Source: Ensifer adhaerens (GTDB taxonomy: Bacteria; Pseudomonadota; Alphaproteobacteria; Rhizobiales; Rhizobiaceae). From it: 64,000 bases of DNA. Of this stretch, positions 8,089 to 17,154 are shown piece by piece. The stretch covers positions 121,673 through 185,672 of the forward strand of contig NZ_LGAP01000010.1 of assembly GCF_001270265.1 (NCBI RefSeq), in the 5' to 3' direction. Numbering within the stretch: the first letter of the stretch is position 1; each line of letters starts with the position of its first letter. The notes under the pieces were generated by a model, which was not told the DNA's origin, ran no database searches, and saw only the letters and a list, made by a program, of their open reading frames with translations. Both the position numbers and the translations under genes were made by a program.

Positions 8089-8092
8089 CTAA
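8079..8092. promoter_or_regulatory. Short palindrome upstream of the binding-protein gene
   Basis: TTAGC-GTAA-GCTAA, a perfect 5-bp inverted repeat ending 17 bases before the ATG at 8109. Its place next to the regulator relic suggests an operator, but no bound protein can be named. Confidence 0.3.
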
Positions 8093-8108
8093 CGTTAGGG
8101 GTACAGTG

Positions 8109-9206
8109 ATGCACCGCGTGGTCACCATAGCTGTTGCCGCGCTTGCGGCTATCTACATCTGCCCCGCGCAGGCGGAGGTAGTGATCGGGGTTTCGGCCGC
8201 GATGACCGGACGGCTCGCCTGGATCGGCGAGCAGGGTCAGCGTGGGGCAGAGATGGCCGTAGCCGACATCAATGCGGCGGGCGGCGTCCTTGGCCAGCAG
8301 GTGCGCGTCATCAACGTCGACGATTTCTGCGATCCCGAGCAGGCCCTGGCGGCAGCCCGGAAACTGGTGGCTGACGGAGTGGTGTTCGTCGTCGGACATT
8401 ACTGCTCGGGGGCCTCGATCCCGGCATCAAAGGTCTACGAGGGGGCGGCGGTTTTGCAGATTTCACCAGGATCGACCAATCCGCTGTTGACCGAACAGGG
8501 CCGTGACAACGTTTTTCGGGTCATAGGTCGCGACGATAAGCAGGGGATCGTGGCCGGCAACTACCTAGCCGATGAATGGGGCGAAAAGAAAATCGCGATC
8601 CTTCACGACGGCACGACCTATGGCAAGGGTCTCGCCGATGAGACAAGAAAGCAGTTGAACAAGCGGGGCGTAACCGAAGCTGTCTACGACGCATACACCC
8701 CTGCTAAGAACGACTATTCGGCGGAGATCGCTGCGTTACAGGCCGCTGGCATCGCCGTTTTGTATGTCGGCGGGTATCATGCCGAGGTTGCGCTGATTGT
8801 TCGTGCTGCACGCGACCGCGCCTACGCGCTTCAGATCATCTCCGGCGACGCCCTGGCAACCGAGGAGTTTGCGCTGATCGCCGGCCCGGGAGCCGAGGGG
8901 ACCCTCTTTACGTTCTCCGCGGACCCGCGGCGAAACCCCGACGCTGCCCCGGTGGTGGAGCGGTTCCGTGCCGAAAACTTCGAGCCCGCAGGTTACACAC
9001 TGCTGAGCTACGCTGCCGTCCAGCTTTGGGCGCAGGCGGTCGAGAAGGCAGCCTCGCTCGAACTGCCGGCGGTCATCGCGACACTGCGCGGACAGGAGTT
9101 CGACACTGTGCTCGGCCCGGTCGATTTCGACGACAAGGGCGACCTCACGAACCAAAGCTGGGTGTGGTACGTCTGGCGGGGTGGAGAGTATGTGCCGGTT
9201 GAATAG
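8109..9206 (+). CDS. Branched-chain amino acid ABC-type periplasmic binding protein
   Basis: 365 residues with a signal peptide ([14 protein letters not shown], cleavage near P-A-Q-A). The mature part starts [11 protein letters not shown] and has the LivJ-type motif [14 protein letters not shown]. The binding region I-S-P-G-S-T-N-P is also present. Such proteins bind amino acids, amides or aromatic acids in the periplasm. No permease or ATPase gene is near; the next gene on the strand, 38 bases on, is a membrane adenylate cyclase. A role as ligand-loaded co-sensor is therefore as likely as transport. The GTG at 8106 is an alternative start. Confidence 0.85.
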   Translation: MHRVVTIAVAALAAIYICPAQAEVVIGVSAAMTGRLAWIGEQGQRGAEMAVADINAAGGVLGQQVRVINVDDFCDPEQALAAARKLVADGVVFVVGHYCSGASIPASKVYEGAAVLQISPGSTNPLLTEQGRDNVFRVIGRDDKQGIVAGNYLADEWGEKKIAILHDGTTYGKGLADETRKQLNKRGVTEAVYDAYTPAKNDYSAEIAALQAAGIAVLYVGGYHAEVALIVRAARDRAYALQIISGDALATEEFALIAGPGAEGTLFTFSADPRRNPDAAPVVERFRAENFEPAGYTLLSYAAVQLWAQAVEKAASLELPAVIATLRGQEFDTVLGPVDFDDKGDLTNQSWVWYVWRGGEYVPVE

Positions 9207-9244
9207 CAGCCCGCCACACGCCGCCGCGTCACTTGGGGCATCTT

Positions 9245-11758
9245 ATGCAGATCAAGCCAGCGCGATCGTTCAGATTAAGTGTCGCCGCGATGCTTGAACG
9301 CCTAGGCATACGCGGCCGCCTGTTGCTGGCTTTCTTCGGCATCAGCACCTTCGCGGTGCTCGCGACGGCCGCTGCTCTTTATGCCTTCCTCCAGGTCGGC
9401 GAGGTCGTGGACAGCATAACCAGGGATCGGGTGCCGTCGGCGCTGGCGTCCCTCCAACTGTCGCGCCAAGCCGAGCGGGTCGCGGCAACTGCGCCGTCTG
9501 TACTGAATTCAACGAGCAAGGTACGGCACAACGAGGTCTCGGCTGCGATCGGGGTCGAGATGGCGCGCCTCGAGGAACTGCTTGCCGCGCTCAAGGGAGG
9601 CACGCTTGGCACGGCGGCGGTCGCCGAGATCGAGGCGGCGGTGCTTGGTCTGCGGCGCAACCTCGACGCACTCGACGACCTTGTCGCCGCCCGGCTCACC
9701 GTAGTCGCACGCAAGGAGGAGTTGTTACGCCGCTTATCGGCTACGACAATTGCGGGCCAACGCCTTCTGGCGGCCGGCATCCTGGTGATGAATTCCAAGC
9801 TTGCGCAATGGAGAACTGTCGCGGCCGACACGTCGCTCGCCTCAGACCGACGCGCGGCGGCGACTTCCGACCTGGTCGAGGCGATTACGGGCTACATCCC
9901 CCAGCAGAGGGCACACCAGGAGATATCCGCCGTCAACGACGCGCTGGTTAAGTTGGCGAACGCACCGACGCCAGGCGATCTTGCATTGATGCTCTTTCCG
10001 CTGCGCCGGTCGCTCGCCGTCCTCGAAATGGTTTCAACCGAGATCGACGAGAAGCTACGGTCCCGCTTCCAACAGCGGGTGGGCGAGTTCAAGGCGCTGA
10101 TCGATGGTGGCAACAGCATACCGAAGGCGCGACAGGACGAGTTTGCCGTCCTGGCTGAGGGCGAAAAACTTCTGGCCGAAAACAATCGGTTGTCCCGCAG
10201 TCTCACCGCTGCGGTCGATCGCCTTGTCGCTGCGGCAAACCGTGAGATCGCCTCGTCCGGTCTCGAGGCTGCGGTCGTCCAGCGCTACGGCACCGGCGTT
10301 GTCCTTGGCTCGGCCGTTCTCAGCCTGTTGAGCTCGATTCTGATCGTCTGGCTCTATGTCGACCGCAGCCTTCTCGCCCGTTTGGGAAGCGTGAGCCAGG
10401 GCATGCTCGCGATCGCCGGCGGCAATCTTTGTGCGCCATTGCCTGCCGCTGGCCACGACGAAATCGGCCGTATGGCCGAGGCGCTCAGGCTGTTCCGGGA
10501 CACGGCTGTCGAGGTCGAGGAAAAGAATCTGCGCGAGGTTGCTGAAGCACGCCAGCGGCTCGTAGATGCCATCGAGAGCATCTCGGAGGGGTTCGCTCTC
10601 TATGACGTGGAGGACCGGCTCGTCCTCAGCAACAGCCGCTACCGCGAACTGCTCTACAGCGATGTTGCGATCGAATTGACGCCCGGCACTACATTCGAGC
10701 ACATCATCCGCCGATCCGCCGAGCGCGGCTACATCAAGGATGCCGAGGGGCGGCTCGAGGAATGGGTCGCCGAGCGGCTCTCCCGGCACCGCAATCCTGG
10801 CGAACCGTGGGTGCAGCGGCGAGGTGACGAGCGATGGATCATGATAAGCGAGCGCCGCATCACAGGCGGCGGCACGGTCGCCGTTTACTCGGACATCACG
10901 GAGTTGAAAAAGCGGGAGGAGAACCTCGCGGTGAAATCCGCAGCCCTCGAGGCGCTCTCGAGCAAGCTGGCGAAATATCTGGCGCCGCAAGTATACAACT
11001 CGATATTCACCGGCCGTCAGGACGTCAGGATCGCCAGTCAGCGGAAGAAGCTGACGATATGCTTTTCGGACATCGCCGGCTTTACCGAGACCACCGACAA
11101 GATGGAGTCCGAGGATCTCACCCAGCTCCTCAATCACTATCTGACGGAAATGTCGAAGATTGCTTTGGAACACGGCGCCACCATCGACAAGTATGTCGGC
11201 GACGCGATCCTGATGTTTTTCGGGGATCCGGAGACCCGCGGCGTCAAGGAGGACGCGCTCGCCTGTGTTGAGATGGCTCTCGCCATGCAGAAACGGATGA
11301 GCGAACTTGCAGAAATCTGGCGCGACATCGGCATTGAAACGCCGCTGCGATGCCGCATCGGCATCCATACCGACTACTGCACGGTCGGCAACTTCGGCAG
11401 TGAAGATCGCATGGACTACACGATAATCGGCGGCGCCGTGAATCTCGCCTCGCGCCTCGAGCAGGAGGCGCCGGCGGGGACAGTGCTCATTTCCTATGAG
11501 ACCTTTGCGCAAGTGAAGGACACGATCGCTTGTGTCGAGCTGGGGCATGTCCAGGTCAAGGGTATCGCCTATCCCGTCGCCACATATAGCGTCCTCGATC
11601 TGAAGGCCAATCTGGTCGCCGCACGCAGCGCCGTTCGAACCGAGCTGCCGCATCTCAGACTGGAAGCGGAACCCGAGTTGATGTCTGCTGGCGAGCGAGA
11701 CGAAGCCGCGACTGCGCTTCGCGACGTGCTCGATCGACTTTGCCACAAGCCTGGGTAG
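9245..11758 (+). CDS. Membrane adenylate cyclase, HAMP-PAS-class III catalytic domain
   Basis: 837 residues. Residues 26-49 form a first membrane helix; a long helical periplasmic domain (about 50-345) with TorS-like helical-bundle character follows. A second helix is at about 347-370, then a HAMP linker, a PAS domain (about 435-550, [12 protein letters not shown]) and a class III cyclase domain (about 598-775). The metal-binding Asp residues are in C-F-S-D-I-A-G-F and Y-V-G-D-A-I-L. The Lys of I-D-K-Y-V-G-D and the Asp of M-D-Y-T-I-I-G are the adenine-type specificity residues, so ATP rather than GTP is expected. It probably makes cAMP in response to a periplasmic signal delivered by the upstream binding protein. 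Confidence 0.87.
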   Translation: MQIKPARSFRLSVAAMLERLGIRGRLLLAFFGISTFAVLATAAALYAFLQVGEVVDSITRDRVPSALASLQLSRQAERVAATAPSVLNSTSKVRHNEVSAAIGVEMARLEELLAALKGGTLGTAAVAEIEAAVLGLRRNLDALDDLVAARLTVVARKEELLRRLSATTIAGQRLLAAGILVMNSKLAQWRTVAADTSLASDRRAAATSDLVEAITGYIPQQRAHQEISAVNDALVKLANAPTPGDLALMLFPLRRSLAVLEMVSTEIDEKLRSRFQQRVGEFKALIDGGNSIPKARQDEFAVLAEGEKLLAENNRLSRSLTAAVDRLVAAANREIASSGLEAAVVQRYGTGVVLGSAVLSLLSSILIVWLYVDRSLLARLGSVSQGMLAIAGGNLCAPLPAAGHDEIGRMAEALRLFRDTAVEVEEKNLREVAEARQRLVDAIESISEGFALYDVEDRLVLSNSRYRELLYSDVAIELTPGTTFEHIIRRSAERGYIKDAEGRLEEWVAERLSRHRNPGEPWVQRRGDERWIMISERRITGGGTVAVYSDITELKKREENLAVKSAALEALSSKLAKYLAPQVYNSIFTGRQDVRIASQRKKLTICFSDIAGFTETTDKMESEDLTQLLNHYLTEMSKIALEHGATIDKYVGDAILMFFGDPETRGVKEDALACVEMALAMQKRMSELAEIWRDIGIETPLRCRIGIHTDYCTVGNFGSEDRMDYTIIGGAVNLASRLEQEAPAGTVLISYETFAQVKDTIACVELGHVQVKGIAYPVATYSVLDLKANLVAARSAVRTELPHLRLEAEPELMSAGERDEAATALRDVLDRLCHKPG

Positions 11759-11863
11759 CGGGGTTCGCGCTCACACCCGGATCGACGACTACTACCGCGG
11801 TCACTTCGTCGACCAGCAGTGATGTGGTTTCCTGACTTTCTAGAGCGATCCAATGATCGATTT

Positions 11864-12838
11864 TCATTCCCGGTCCATCTGAAAGCGTGATGGCGGAACT
11901 CCCGTCCAGCGTTTGAACGCGCGCGTGAAGTGCGCGGAATCGCTATAGCCAACTCGAAAAGCGATGTCGGTCATGCTGTAGACGTCTTCGCAGATTAACC
12001 GGATCGCTTCACTACGACGCGTTTCGTCGAGCAACTCCTCAAAATCAACGCCGCAAAACTTTAGGCGCCTCTGGAGAGTCCGAGTTGACATGCCAAGGCT
12101 TCTTGCCGCAGCCGCCAGCCCCAACGCGTGACCGTCAGGGAGCCTTTCTTTGAGCAGCATCGCCGTCTTCACCGTCGAGGCTAGCGCCTCTGTCCCCTTT
12201 GAAGGCCGATTCCGGGAGGCTTTAAGAGAAAGCTCGAGCAACGCCCGATCGAACTCGATCACGTCGTAGTCGCATCCAGTTTCGATATTGGCCCCCAAAC
12301 ACTCCTCCAGAGCCTCGGTTCCACGGTCCGCCGAAGCTGTCAGTCGAACTCGTATTGCAGAGGGTTCACCCGCCAACAACGGTACCTTCCGCAGTACAGC
12401 GAGGCTGCCGAAGATGAACTGCCGAGGATCGAACTGGAGATGATCGGCGAAGCGGAAAATGATCCGGGAGGTTTGACCTTCCACCTGGAGGCGTACGTCT
12501 GATCCCAAGTGGATTGATGAAGCGTTGGCTGCCGCGAGAGCACATGCATCAGCCACGCTCTCTGCAGCCAGAATCGACTGTCCCCATTGGCCGAGATCAC
12601 GCAGTTCGGTCAAACGTCCGACATGCGCGCCGGCGAATGGATCGCCCAGGAGGGCTGCCAGTTCGTTGGCCATGTGGAAGCACTTGGCGCGCGGGAGCCA
12701 ACCATCTGCGTTTTGGAACACGTTTGGAGAGATGCCGACTCGAGCGCAGAACTCGATGGCTGAGACATCGTGCTTGGCAAGATAGGGCGCCATCGGCAGG
12801 AAAGCCCTAACTCTGATTGCGGGTGCAGAATCTTGCAT
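11864..12838 (-). CDS. AraC family transcriptional regulator
   Basis: 324 residues from the ATG at 12838. The N-terminal part has the Arabinose_bd-type domain of the OruR/ArgR-like AraC group (V-S-A-I-E-F-C-A-R-V-G-I). The C-terminal AraC domain has both helix-turn-helix motifs: A-A-R-S-L-G-M-S-T-R-T-L-Q-R-R-L, and D-I-A-F-R-V-G-Y-S-D-S-A-H-F-T-R-A-F-K-R-W, ending P-P-S-R-F. A TTG at 12892 would add 18 residues but lies 7 bases from a palindrome that looks like an operator, so the shorter start is preferred. It is divergent from the DUF1254 gene, its most likely target. Confidence 0.85.
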   Translation of the reverse strand: MQDSAPAIRVRAFLPMAPYLAKHDVSAIEFCARVGISPNVFQNADGWLPRAKCFHMANELAALLGDPFAGAHVGRLTELRDLGQWGQSILAAESVADACALAAANASSIHLGSDVRLQVEGQTSRIIFRFADHLQFDPRQFIFGSLAVLRKVPLLAGEPSAIRVRLTASADRGTEALEECLGANIETGCDYDVIEFDRALLELSLKASRNRPSKGTEALASTVKTAMLLKERLPDGHALGLAAAARSLGMSTRTLQRRLKFCGVDFEELLDETRRSEAIRLICEDVYSMTDIAFRVGYSDSAHFTRAFKRWTGVPPSRFQMDRE

Positions 12839-12899
12839 GTGAGCAGCAAAGTTGGCGTGAAAAGGCAAGACATATGGCGAGCACCATAGCAATATACAG

Positions 12900-12923
12900 T
12901 TGAGTACTAAAGCAAATACTCAA
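12900..12923. promoter_or_regulatory. Inverted repeat upstream of the AraC regulator
   Basis: TTGAGTA (12900-12906) and TACTCAA (12917-12923) form a perfect 7-bp inverted repeat with a 10-base spacer, 61 bases upstream of the regulator's ATG. Half-sites about 1.5 helical turns apart would suit a dimeric activator; binding is inferred. Confidence 0.35.
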
Positions 12924-13328
12924 TCAAGGGGGCTGTCCTGAAATTTTCGTCGGAAGCAGGACGGATTCGGCGTGCTCGTCGATGCGCAATATTCCGAGAG
13001 AAAGGCGTCTCCGAGGTGAGCAAATGACGTGCTGACCACAGTGGTTTAGCGCGGCGCAGCCGGACTCGTACAAATGCCGGCAGTTGCAGTCGGCGGACAG
13101 TCTCGGGACCGCGCCCTCTCGTCTCTTCGTCGGCACATGCGCTCGTCGGGCCGTCGTTCCATAGCGTGTGTCGCCAAGCTGCCACCGGCTGCATCAGCAA
13201 AAAATGAACAGTGCCGTGGGGTGTGGCGTTGCGGAGCGGTTTCTACCAACCAGACGGTACGCCTCGTCGTTTACATCTTCTGAACTCAGTGCATTGCGTC
13301 GCAACTCAAATTTTGTCGGAGGGATAAA
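12924..13328. other. Divergent intergenic region, no gene seen
   Basis: About 400 bases between the AraC regulator and the DUF1254 gene. Frames on both strands are short, Arg-rich and without ribosome-binding sites. It probably holds the DUF1254 promoter, but I cannot place it. Confidence 0.4.
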
Positions 13329-14771
13329 ATGGATATTACACGTCGTGACTTTACGGCCGCCGGTCTTGGGGGGCTGGCAGCTACTTCTCTCGGTATGCCG
13401 GCGAAGGCCGCAGATGGTTTAGTGGCCGATTTGCCGGAGGGGCTTGACGAGTTCGCCCTGGCCGTCGAGGCCTATATTTACGCATATCCCCTGGTAACGA
13501 TGGAAATGACTAGGCGTGTGATTACCAACGTCGCCGAACCCGAGGGAACCCGGGGCCCCATGGGACATTTGATCAAGCTGCGTCAGTACCCAGACGCCAA
13601 GTTTCGAGACGTGACCGCGCCCAACGCCGACACCCTCTATACCACCGCGTTTTTTGACGTGGGGGATGAACCTTGGGTGGTTAGCTTGCCCGACCTGAAA
13701 GACCGCTATGCCTTGTTTCCGATGTTGGATGGCTGGACAACTGTGTTCGACGTCCCCGGAAAGCGTACTACAGGCACCGACGCGCAGACATTCGTGGTGA
13801 CCGGGCCCGGTTGGGAAGGGACGCTCCCGGAAGGCGTGATCCAGTATAAATCTCCAACGAGTATCGTATGGCTGCTTGGACGTATCTACTGCACAGGCAC
13901 CGCGGAGGACTACGCCGAAGTTCATAAACTGCAGGACGAAGTGAAGCTCTATCCCTTGAGCGCGTGGGGCAAGGACTGGACACCGCCAAAAGGCAAGGTC
14001 GACGCGGCGATCGATATGGAGGCTGCCGTTCGCGAACAAGTCAACAGCATGGATGCCATCGAGTACTTCACCCTCTTCGCTGAGCTCCTGAAAAGAAATC
14101 CGCCGACCGACGCCGATGCGCCCATGGTGGCCAAGCTCGCCGAGCTGGGGATTGTTCCCGGCCAGGACTTCGACAAAGCCAAGTTCGATCCCGCGTTTGT
14201 GAAGCGCGTTCCGCAGCTCGGCTTCGCACGCATCATGATGCATTTCAAATTCAGCGACGGCGATGTGCAGGATATTGACGGTTGGGGCTTCACGACAAAG
14301 ACCGGCATCTACGGTACCAACTATATCCAGCGTGCCCTGATCACCGCGATCGGTCTCGGAGCAAACCGGCCGCAGGATGCGATCTACCCAACATCGCTGA
14401 AGTCTGGCAGCGGAGTGATCAAGCGGGCATATGATGGGTCCGAGAAGTACGTTCTGACGTTCAAGAAAGGTCTTACGCCGCCGGTTTCGGGCTTCTGGTC
14501 ACTGACGATGTACGACGCCGGCTACTTCTTCGTCGACAATCCTTTGAACCGCTACTCAATCAGCGCACGGCAGCCACTCAAGGCAAACCCCGATGGTTCG
14601 ATCGACCTGTTTATCCAGCACGAATCGCCTGGAGCGGACAAGGAATCGAACTGGCTTCCGGCGCCCAAGGGGAAATTCATCCTCATGATGCGGCTTTACT
14701 GGCCCAACGAAAGCAATCCTTCGATCATTGATGGCTCTTGGACGATACCAGCTGTGAAGAAGGTGGGTTGA
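13329..14771 (+). CDS. DUF1254/DUF1214 domain protein with Tat-type signal
   Basis: 480 residues. The start M-D-I-T-R-R-D-F-T-A-A-G-L-G-G is a twin-arginine signal (RRxF), with likely cleavage after A-K-A-A, so it is exported folded. The N-terminal half has the DUF1254 pattern E-A-Y-I-Y-A-Y-P-L-V-T-M-E and P-N-A-D-T-L-Y-T. The C-terminal part has the DUF1214 pattern G-F-W-S-L-T-M-Y-D and N-R-Y-S-I. The biochemical role of the family is unclear. GGAGGG lies 6 bases before the ATG. The divergent AraC gene is the likely regulator. Confidence 0.85.
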   Translation: MDITRRDFTAAGLGGLAATSLGMPAKAADGLVADLPEGLDEFALAVEAYIYAYPLVTMEMTRRVITNVAEPEGTRGPMGHLIKLRQYPDAKFRDVTAPNADTLYTTAFFDVGDEPWVVSLPDLKDRYALFPMLDGWTTVFDVPGKRTTGTDAQTFVVTGPGWEGTLPEGVIQYKSPTSIVWLLGRIYCTGTAEDYAEVHKLQDEVKLYPLSAWGKDWTPPKGKVDAAIDMEAAVREQVNSMDAIEYFTLFAELLKRNPPTDADAPMVAKLAELGIVPGQDFDKAKFDPAFVKRVPQLGFARIMMHFKFSDGDVQDIDGWGFTTKTGIYGTNYIQRALITAIGLGANRPQDAIYPTSLKSGSGVIKRAYDGSEKYVLTFKKGLTPPVSGFWSLTMYDAGYFFVDNPLNRYSISARQPLKANPDGSIDLFIQHESPGADKESNWLPAPKGKFILMMRLYWPNESNPSIIDGSWTIPAVKKVG

Positions 14772-14811
14772 TTCGTATGAGGGTGCGTGCAGCCGCAACG
14801 GGCTTGGATCG

Positions 14812-15101
14812 TTGCAGTTGTGCGCACCCGGCAAGCATTACGAGTACAACCTGCTCGATATTGAGGGGACGCGCGTCGATCCCTCCGAACCGTTTCCGAG
14901 CGGCAAGGTCAACATAGAGGCGAAACACGCAAGGAAGGCAGCAAGCGCGGCGCGCGGTTCAACGTCGTCATCCGCATCGACGGCAAGGAGGTGGCGAAGG
15001 GACGCGCGCCGTACTCCGCTTCGCTCCTGATTACTGCTAATGACGCCTTGGAAGTGGCTTGCCGCCTCGTATTTCGGAGGTTCAATGAGGCTTTTGTCTG
15101 A
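14812..15101 (+). pseudogene. Arylsulfatase C-terminal relic, frameshifted
   Basis: Two adjoining frames together resemble the C-terminal domain of bacterial arylsulfatases. The first (from 14812) reads H-Y-E-Y-N-L-L-D-I-E-G-T-R-V and S-E-P-F-P-S-G-K-V. The second (from about 14943 to the TGA at 15099-15101) reads F-N-V-V-I-R-I-D-G-K-E-V-A-K-G-R-A-P-Y-S-A-S. The normal protein has these as one continuous beta-rich tail, so a frameshift lies near 14940. The catalytic domain with the formylglycine Cys is absent. It is a dead remnant just downstream of the DUF1254 gene. Recognition is from memory of the family. Confidence 0.45.
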
Positions 15102-15332
15102 ACAGGACTCAAGCCACTTTGGAGTAGATATCGAGTTTGTCGCTGGAGACGAATCCATTACGACGGTAGAAGGCAGGTGCGTACAGGAGTTTAGGGGCGC
15201 GCGTTGACTGTACCGCTCTGGTCAACGATTTGATCTCCGTGAGGCGCATGAGGGCCTTCGAAGGCATCGGCGCCCTCGTGATCGATCCGTGGCAAGGCTG
15301 ATGGCTTTTTTGTTGCTGAAGGGAGACTCACC
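15102..15332. other. Intergenic region, no gene seen
   Basis: Short stretch between the sulfatase relic and the DUF6438-like gene. A GGGAG at 15321-15325 serves the next start; nothing else is supported. Confidence 0.4.
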
Positions 15333-15845
15333 ATGGTGATGTTGACTGCGAGGGTGGCATTCGCGTTGGTCGCCTCGTTGGTGGAACAAGCCCAAGTGCC
15401 GAGCATCATCGTGGAACGCGGGCCGTGCCTCGGAGAATGTCCAATATACCGTTTCAAGGTGACTGCAGCCGGCGAGGGTGTGTTCGAGGGCCGGCGCTTT
15501 ACCGACGTGCACGGTGAGCAAAGTTTCTCGATCACGGCCAAGGAATGGCTCGCGTTCCAGTCAGCGCTCGCGCCCTATCGACCCCAAGGAACCGAAGACA
15601 TCACCACCGGGCATCCGCGTTGCACCCAGATGGTCACGGATCACCCATCCGTGTCGGTGACGTGGATCGACGCCAGTCGTACCGACCAGCTCACCTTCAA
15701 CTTCGGGTGCAAGGATCCGCTGAATGACGCCATGGCGCAGGCGCTTGCCGATGCGCCAGATCTGCTGCCGGTCGGTAAGCTTATCGAAGATCGGCGCCTG
15801 GAGGACGGCGCATGGGAGCGTCAACCTTTTGGCCTACCTAAATAA
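15333..15845 (+). CDS. DUF6438-like protein
   Basis: 170 residues. The core I-I-V-E-R-G-P-C-L-G-E-C-P-I-Y-R-F-K-V, then G-V-F-E-G-R-R-F, is the pattern of the DUF6438 family. Those are small secreted or envelope proteins with a conserved C-x3-C-P-x-Y near the start, in which the paired cysteines may form a disulfide. The N-terminus (M-V-M-L-T-A-R-V-A-F-A-L-V-A-S-L) is a plausible but short signal peptide. GGGAG precedes the ATG by 7 bases. No function is known and the neighbours do not help. Confidence 0.6.
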   Translation: MVMLTARVAFALVASLVEQAQVPSIIVERGPCLGECPIYRFKVTAAGEGVFEGRRFTDVHGEQSFSITAKEWLAFQSALAPYRPQGTEDITTGHPRCTQMVTDHPSVSVTWIDASRTDQLTFNFGCKDPLNDAMAQALADAPDLLPVGKLIEDRRLEDGAWERQPFGLPK

Positions 15846-16303
15846 CTGAAATTGTTATTGCTTCAATCAGTCCGCTCGCCCCCCGCTTCATTTCTGTCAG
15901 ACGCTATGAGCCCTTCGGCTTTCTCCCAGAGCGCAGGGCTGGAGGGCGTGATGAGTTCGCTGGTCTCGAAGCTTCCTATCGCCGATGCCATCCTCGACAT
16001 GGAGCCTCGAGGAACGCCTTAGTGACAGACGATTGTTTGGGATGCAGATCATCCGTAAGCGGTGTGCCACTCGCAGCTGGACAGGAAATCCCCGATTCGG
16101 TGTGGAGGACCAAGAGCCTTGATGGGCATGGCAACTATGCGCCATTAGCGGTCATTGCCAAGGCGGTAAAAGCCTCGCTGCTTCGTGCCAAGCTTGGCAT
16201 TGTGACCATTCATGAAGATTTGAAAATTTCCCATCACGCCTTTGCCGTACCGTAGCGCCGTCAGTTGTGTTACGGCGATGCTGTAGCGTGCTAGGAGATT
16301 AAC
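15846..16303. other. Intergenic region with weak frames only
   Basis: About 460 bases. A 77-codon plus frame (16022-16255) and a 38-codon one (from 15907) have no clear ribosome-binding site or family motif. They may be further relics; I do not call them genes. Confidence 0.35.
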
Positions 16304-16843
16304 GTGAAAAATCATAAGCCCCGCTTGGCTGTCGATATGGATGAGGTTATCGCCGACGCTAACGCGCACCATGCAGCTTGGTATGTCGAGACCTACGGCT
16401 ATCGATGGTCGGCGGACGATATCGAGAGCAACTCGTTGCGGAAGCTTGTTGCCCCTGAACACGACCAAGCTATGGAGGAGTTGCTTCACCAAGGCGACGT
16501 CTTTGGGGTCTACGACGTGATGCCTGGAAGCCAAGCGGCCCTATCGAAGCTGATGGAAAAGTTCGACGTTTTCATCACAACGGCGGCCATGGAATATCCG
16601 GCCTCGTGTGCGCCGAAGTTCGCATGGCTGCAGAAGCATTTTCCCTTCATCCCAGCGCTGAACATCGTCTTTTGTGGCGATAAGAGCATCCTCGCTGCCG
16701 ACTTTCTGATCGATGATAACGTTCGCCATTTCGCTCGCTTCCAAGGAAAAGGCATCCTGTTTTCAGCGCCGCATAACCTGACTGTGGACTATCCTCACCG
16801 GGTTGCCAACTGGGAAGAAGCAGTCGCTCTGCTTGGCAATTAA
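16304..16843 (+). CDS. 5'(3')-deoxyribonucleotidase-like HAD phosphatase
   Basis: 179 residues with a GTG start preceded by TAGGAGAT. The N-terminal L-A-V-D-M-D-E-V-I-A-D carries the HAD nucleophile motif DxDxV; the second Asp would be the acid/base. Downstream, F-D-V-F-I-T-T-A-A-M gives the motif II Thr. Then F-C-G-D-K-S-I-L-A-A-D-F-L-I-D-D-N gives the Lys and the acidic pair of motifs III and IV. This is the order in the NT5C family, which removes phosphate from deoxynucleotides. It stands alone between relics; the substrate is inferred from family. Confidence 0.75.
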   Translation: MKNHKPRLAVDMDEVIADANAHHAAWYVETYGYRWSADDIESNSLRKLVAPEHDQAMEELLHQGDVFGVYDVMPGSQAALSKLMEKFDVFITTAAMEYPASCAPKFAWLQKHFPFIPALNIVFCGDKSILAADFLIDDNVRHFARFQGKGILFSAPHNLTVDYPHRVANWEEAVALLGN

Positions 16844-16950
16844 CCGAATACGTCTAACTGGGAGAGATCGCACCGCGTTGAACTATGCTCATCAGGCGTG
16901 TGGTAGCGCGGTGTCCGCTTGGGGCCGACTGCGGTCACGAGCGGGAATCG

Positions 16951-17154
16951 CTATGTAGGGCCAGCTTCCATGGCAGCAGCGTCATCGATCCGGCTCTGCT
17001 TGTGACCGTTAACGATGGCGGTGAGCGTGGCGGTCAGATAGGCAAGCGGATCAACGGCGTTGAGTTTGCAGGTCTCAACGACCGAGGCGATGGTCGCCCA
17101 GTTCTCGGCTCCAGCGTCGTGACGGGCCGCCCAAAGCTTGGGGCCGTGTGCGCC
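16951..17154 (-). pseudogene. IS66-family transposase C-terminal fragment
   Basis: On the minus strand the sequence reads G-A-E-N-W-A-T-I-A-S-V-V-E-T-C-K-L-N-A-V-D-P. It continues L-A-Y-L-T-A-T-L-T-A-I and ends at a stop at 16951-16953. This is the end of IS66-type transposases (N-W-A-x-I-x-S-x-I-x-T-C-K-x-N-x-V-D-P). Only about 65 codons remain; the catalytic domain and terminal repeats are gone. It abuts the methyltransferase stop, so the insertion or deletion endpoint lies within a few bases of that gene. Confidence 0.65.

Noticed and set aside
10055..11746. 563-codon minus-strand frame opposite the cyclase
   Set aside because: Antisense to a gene with intact catalytic motifs; no motif or ribosome-binding site of its own.
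11655..11867. 70-codon minus frame M-K-I-D-H-W-I-A-L-E-S downstream of the AraC gene
   Set aside because: It runs into the antisense of the cyclase 3' end, has no ribosome-binding site and no known family, so I could not support it as a gene.
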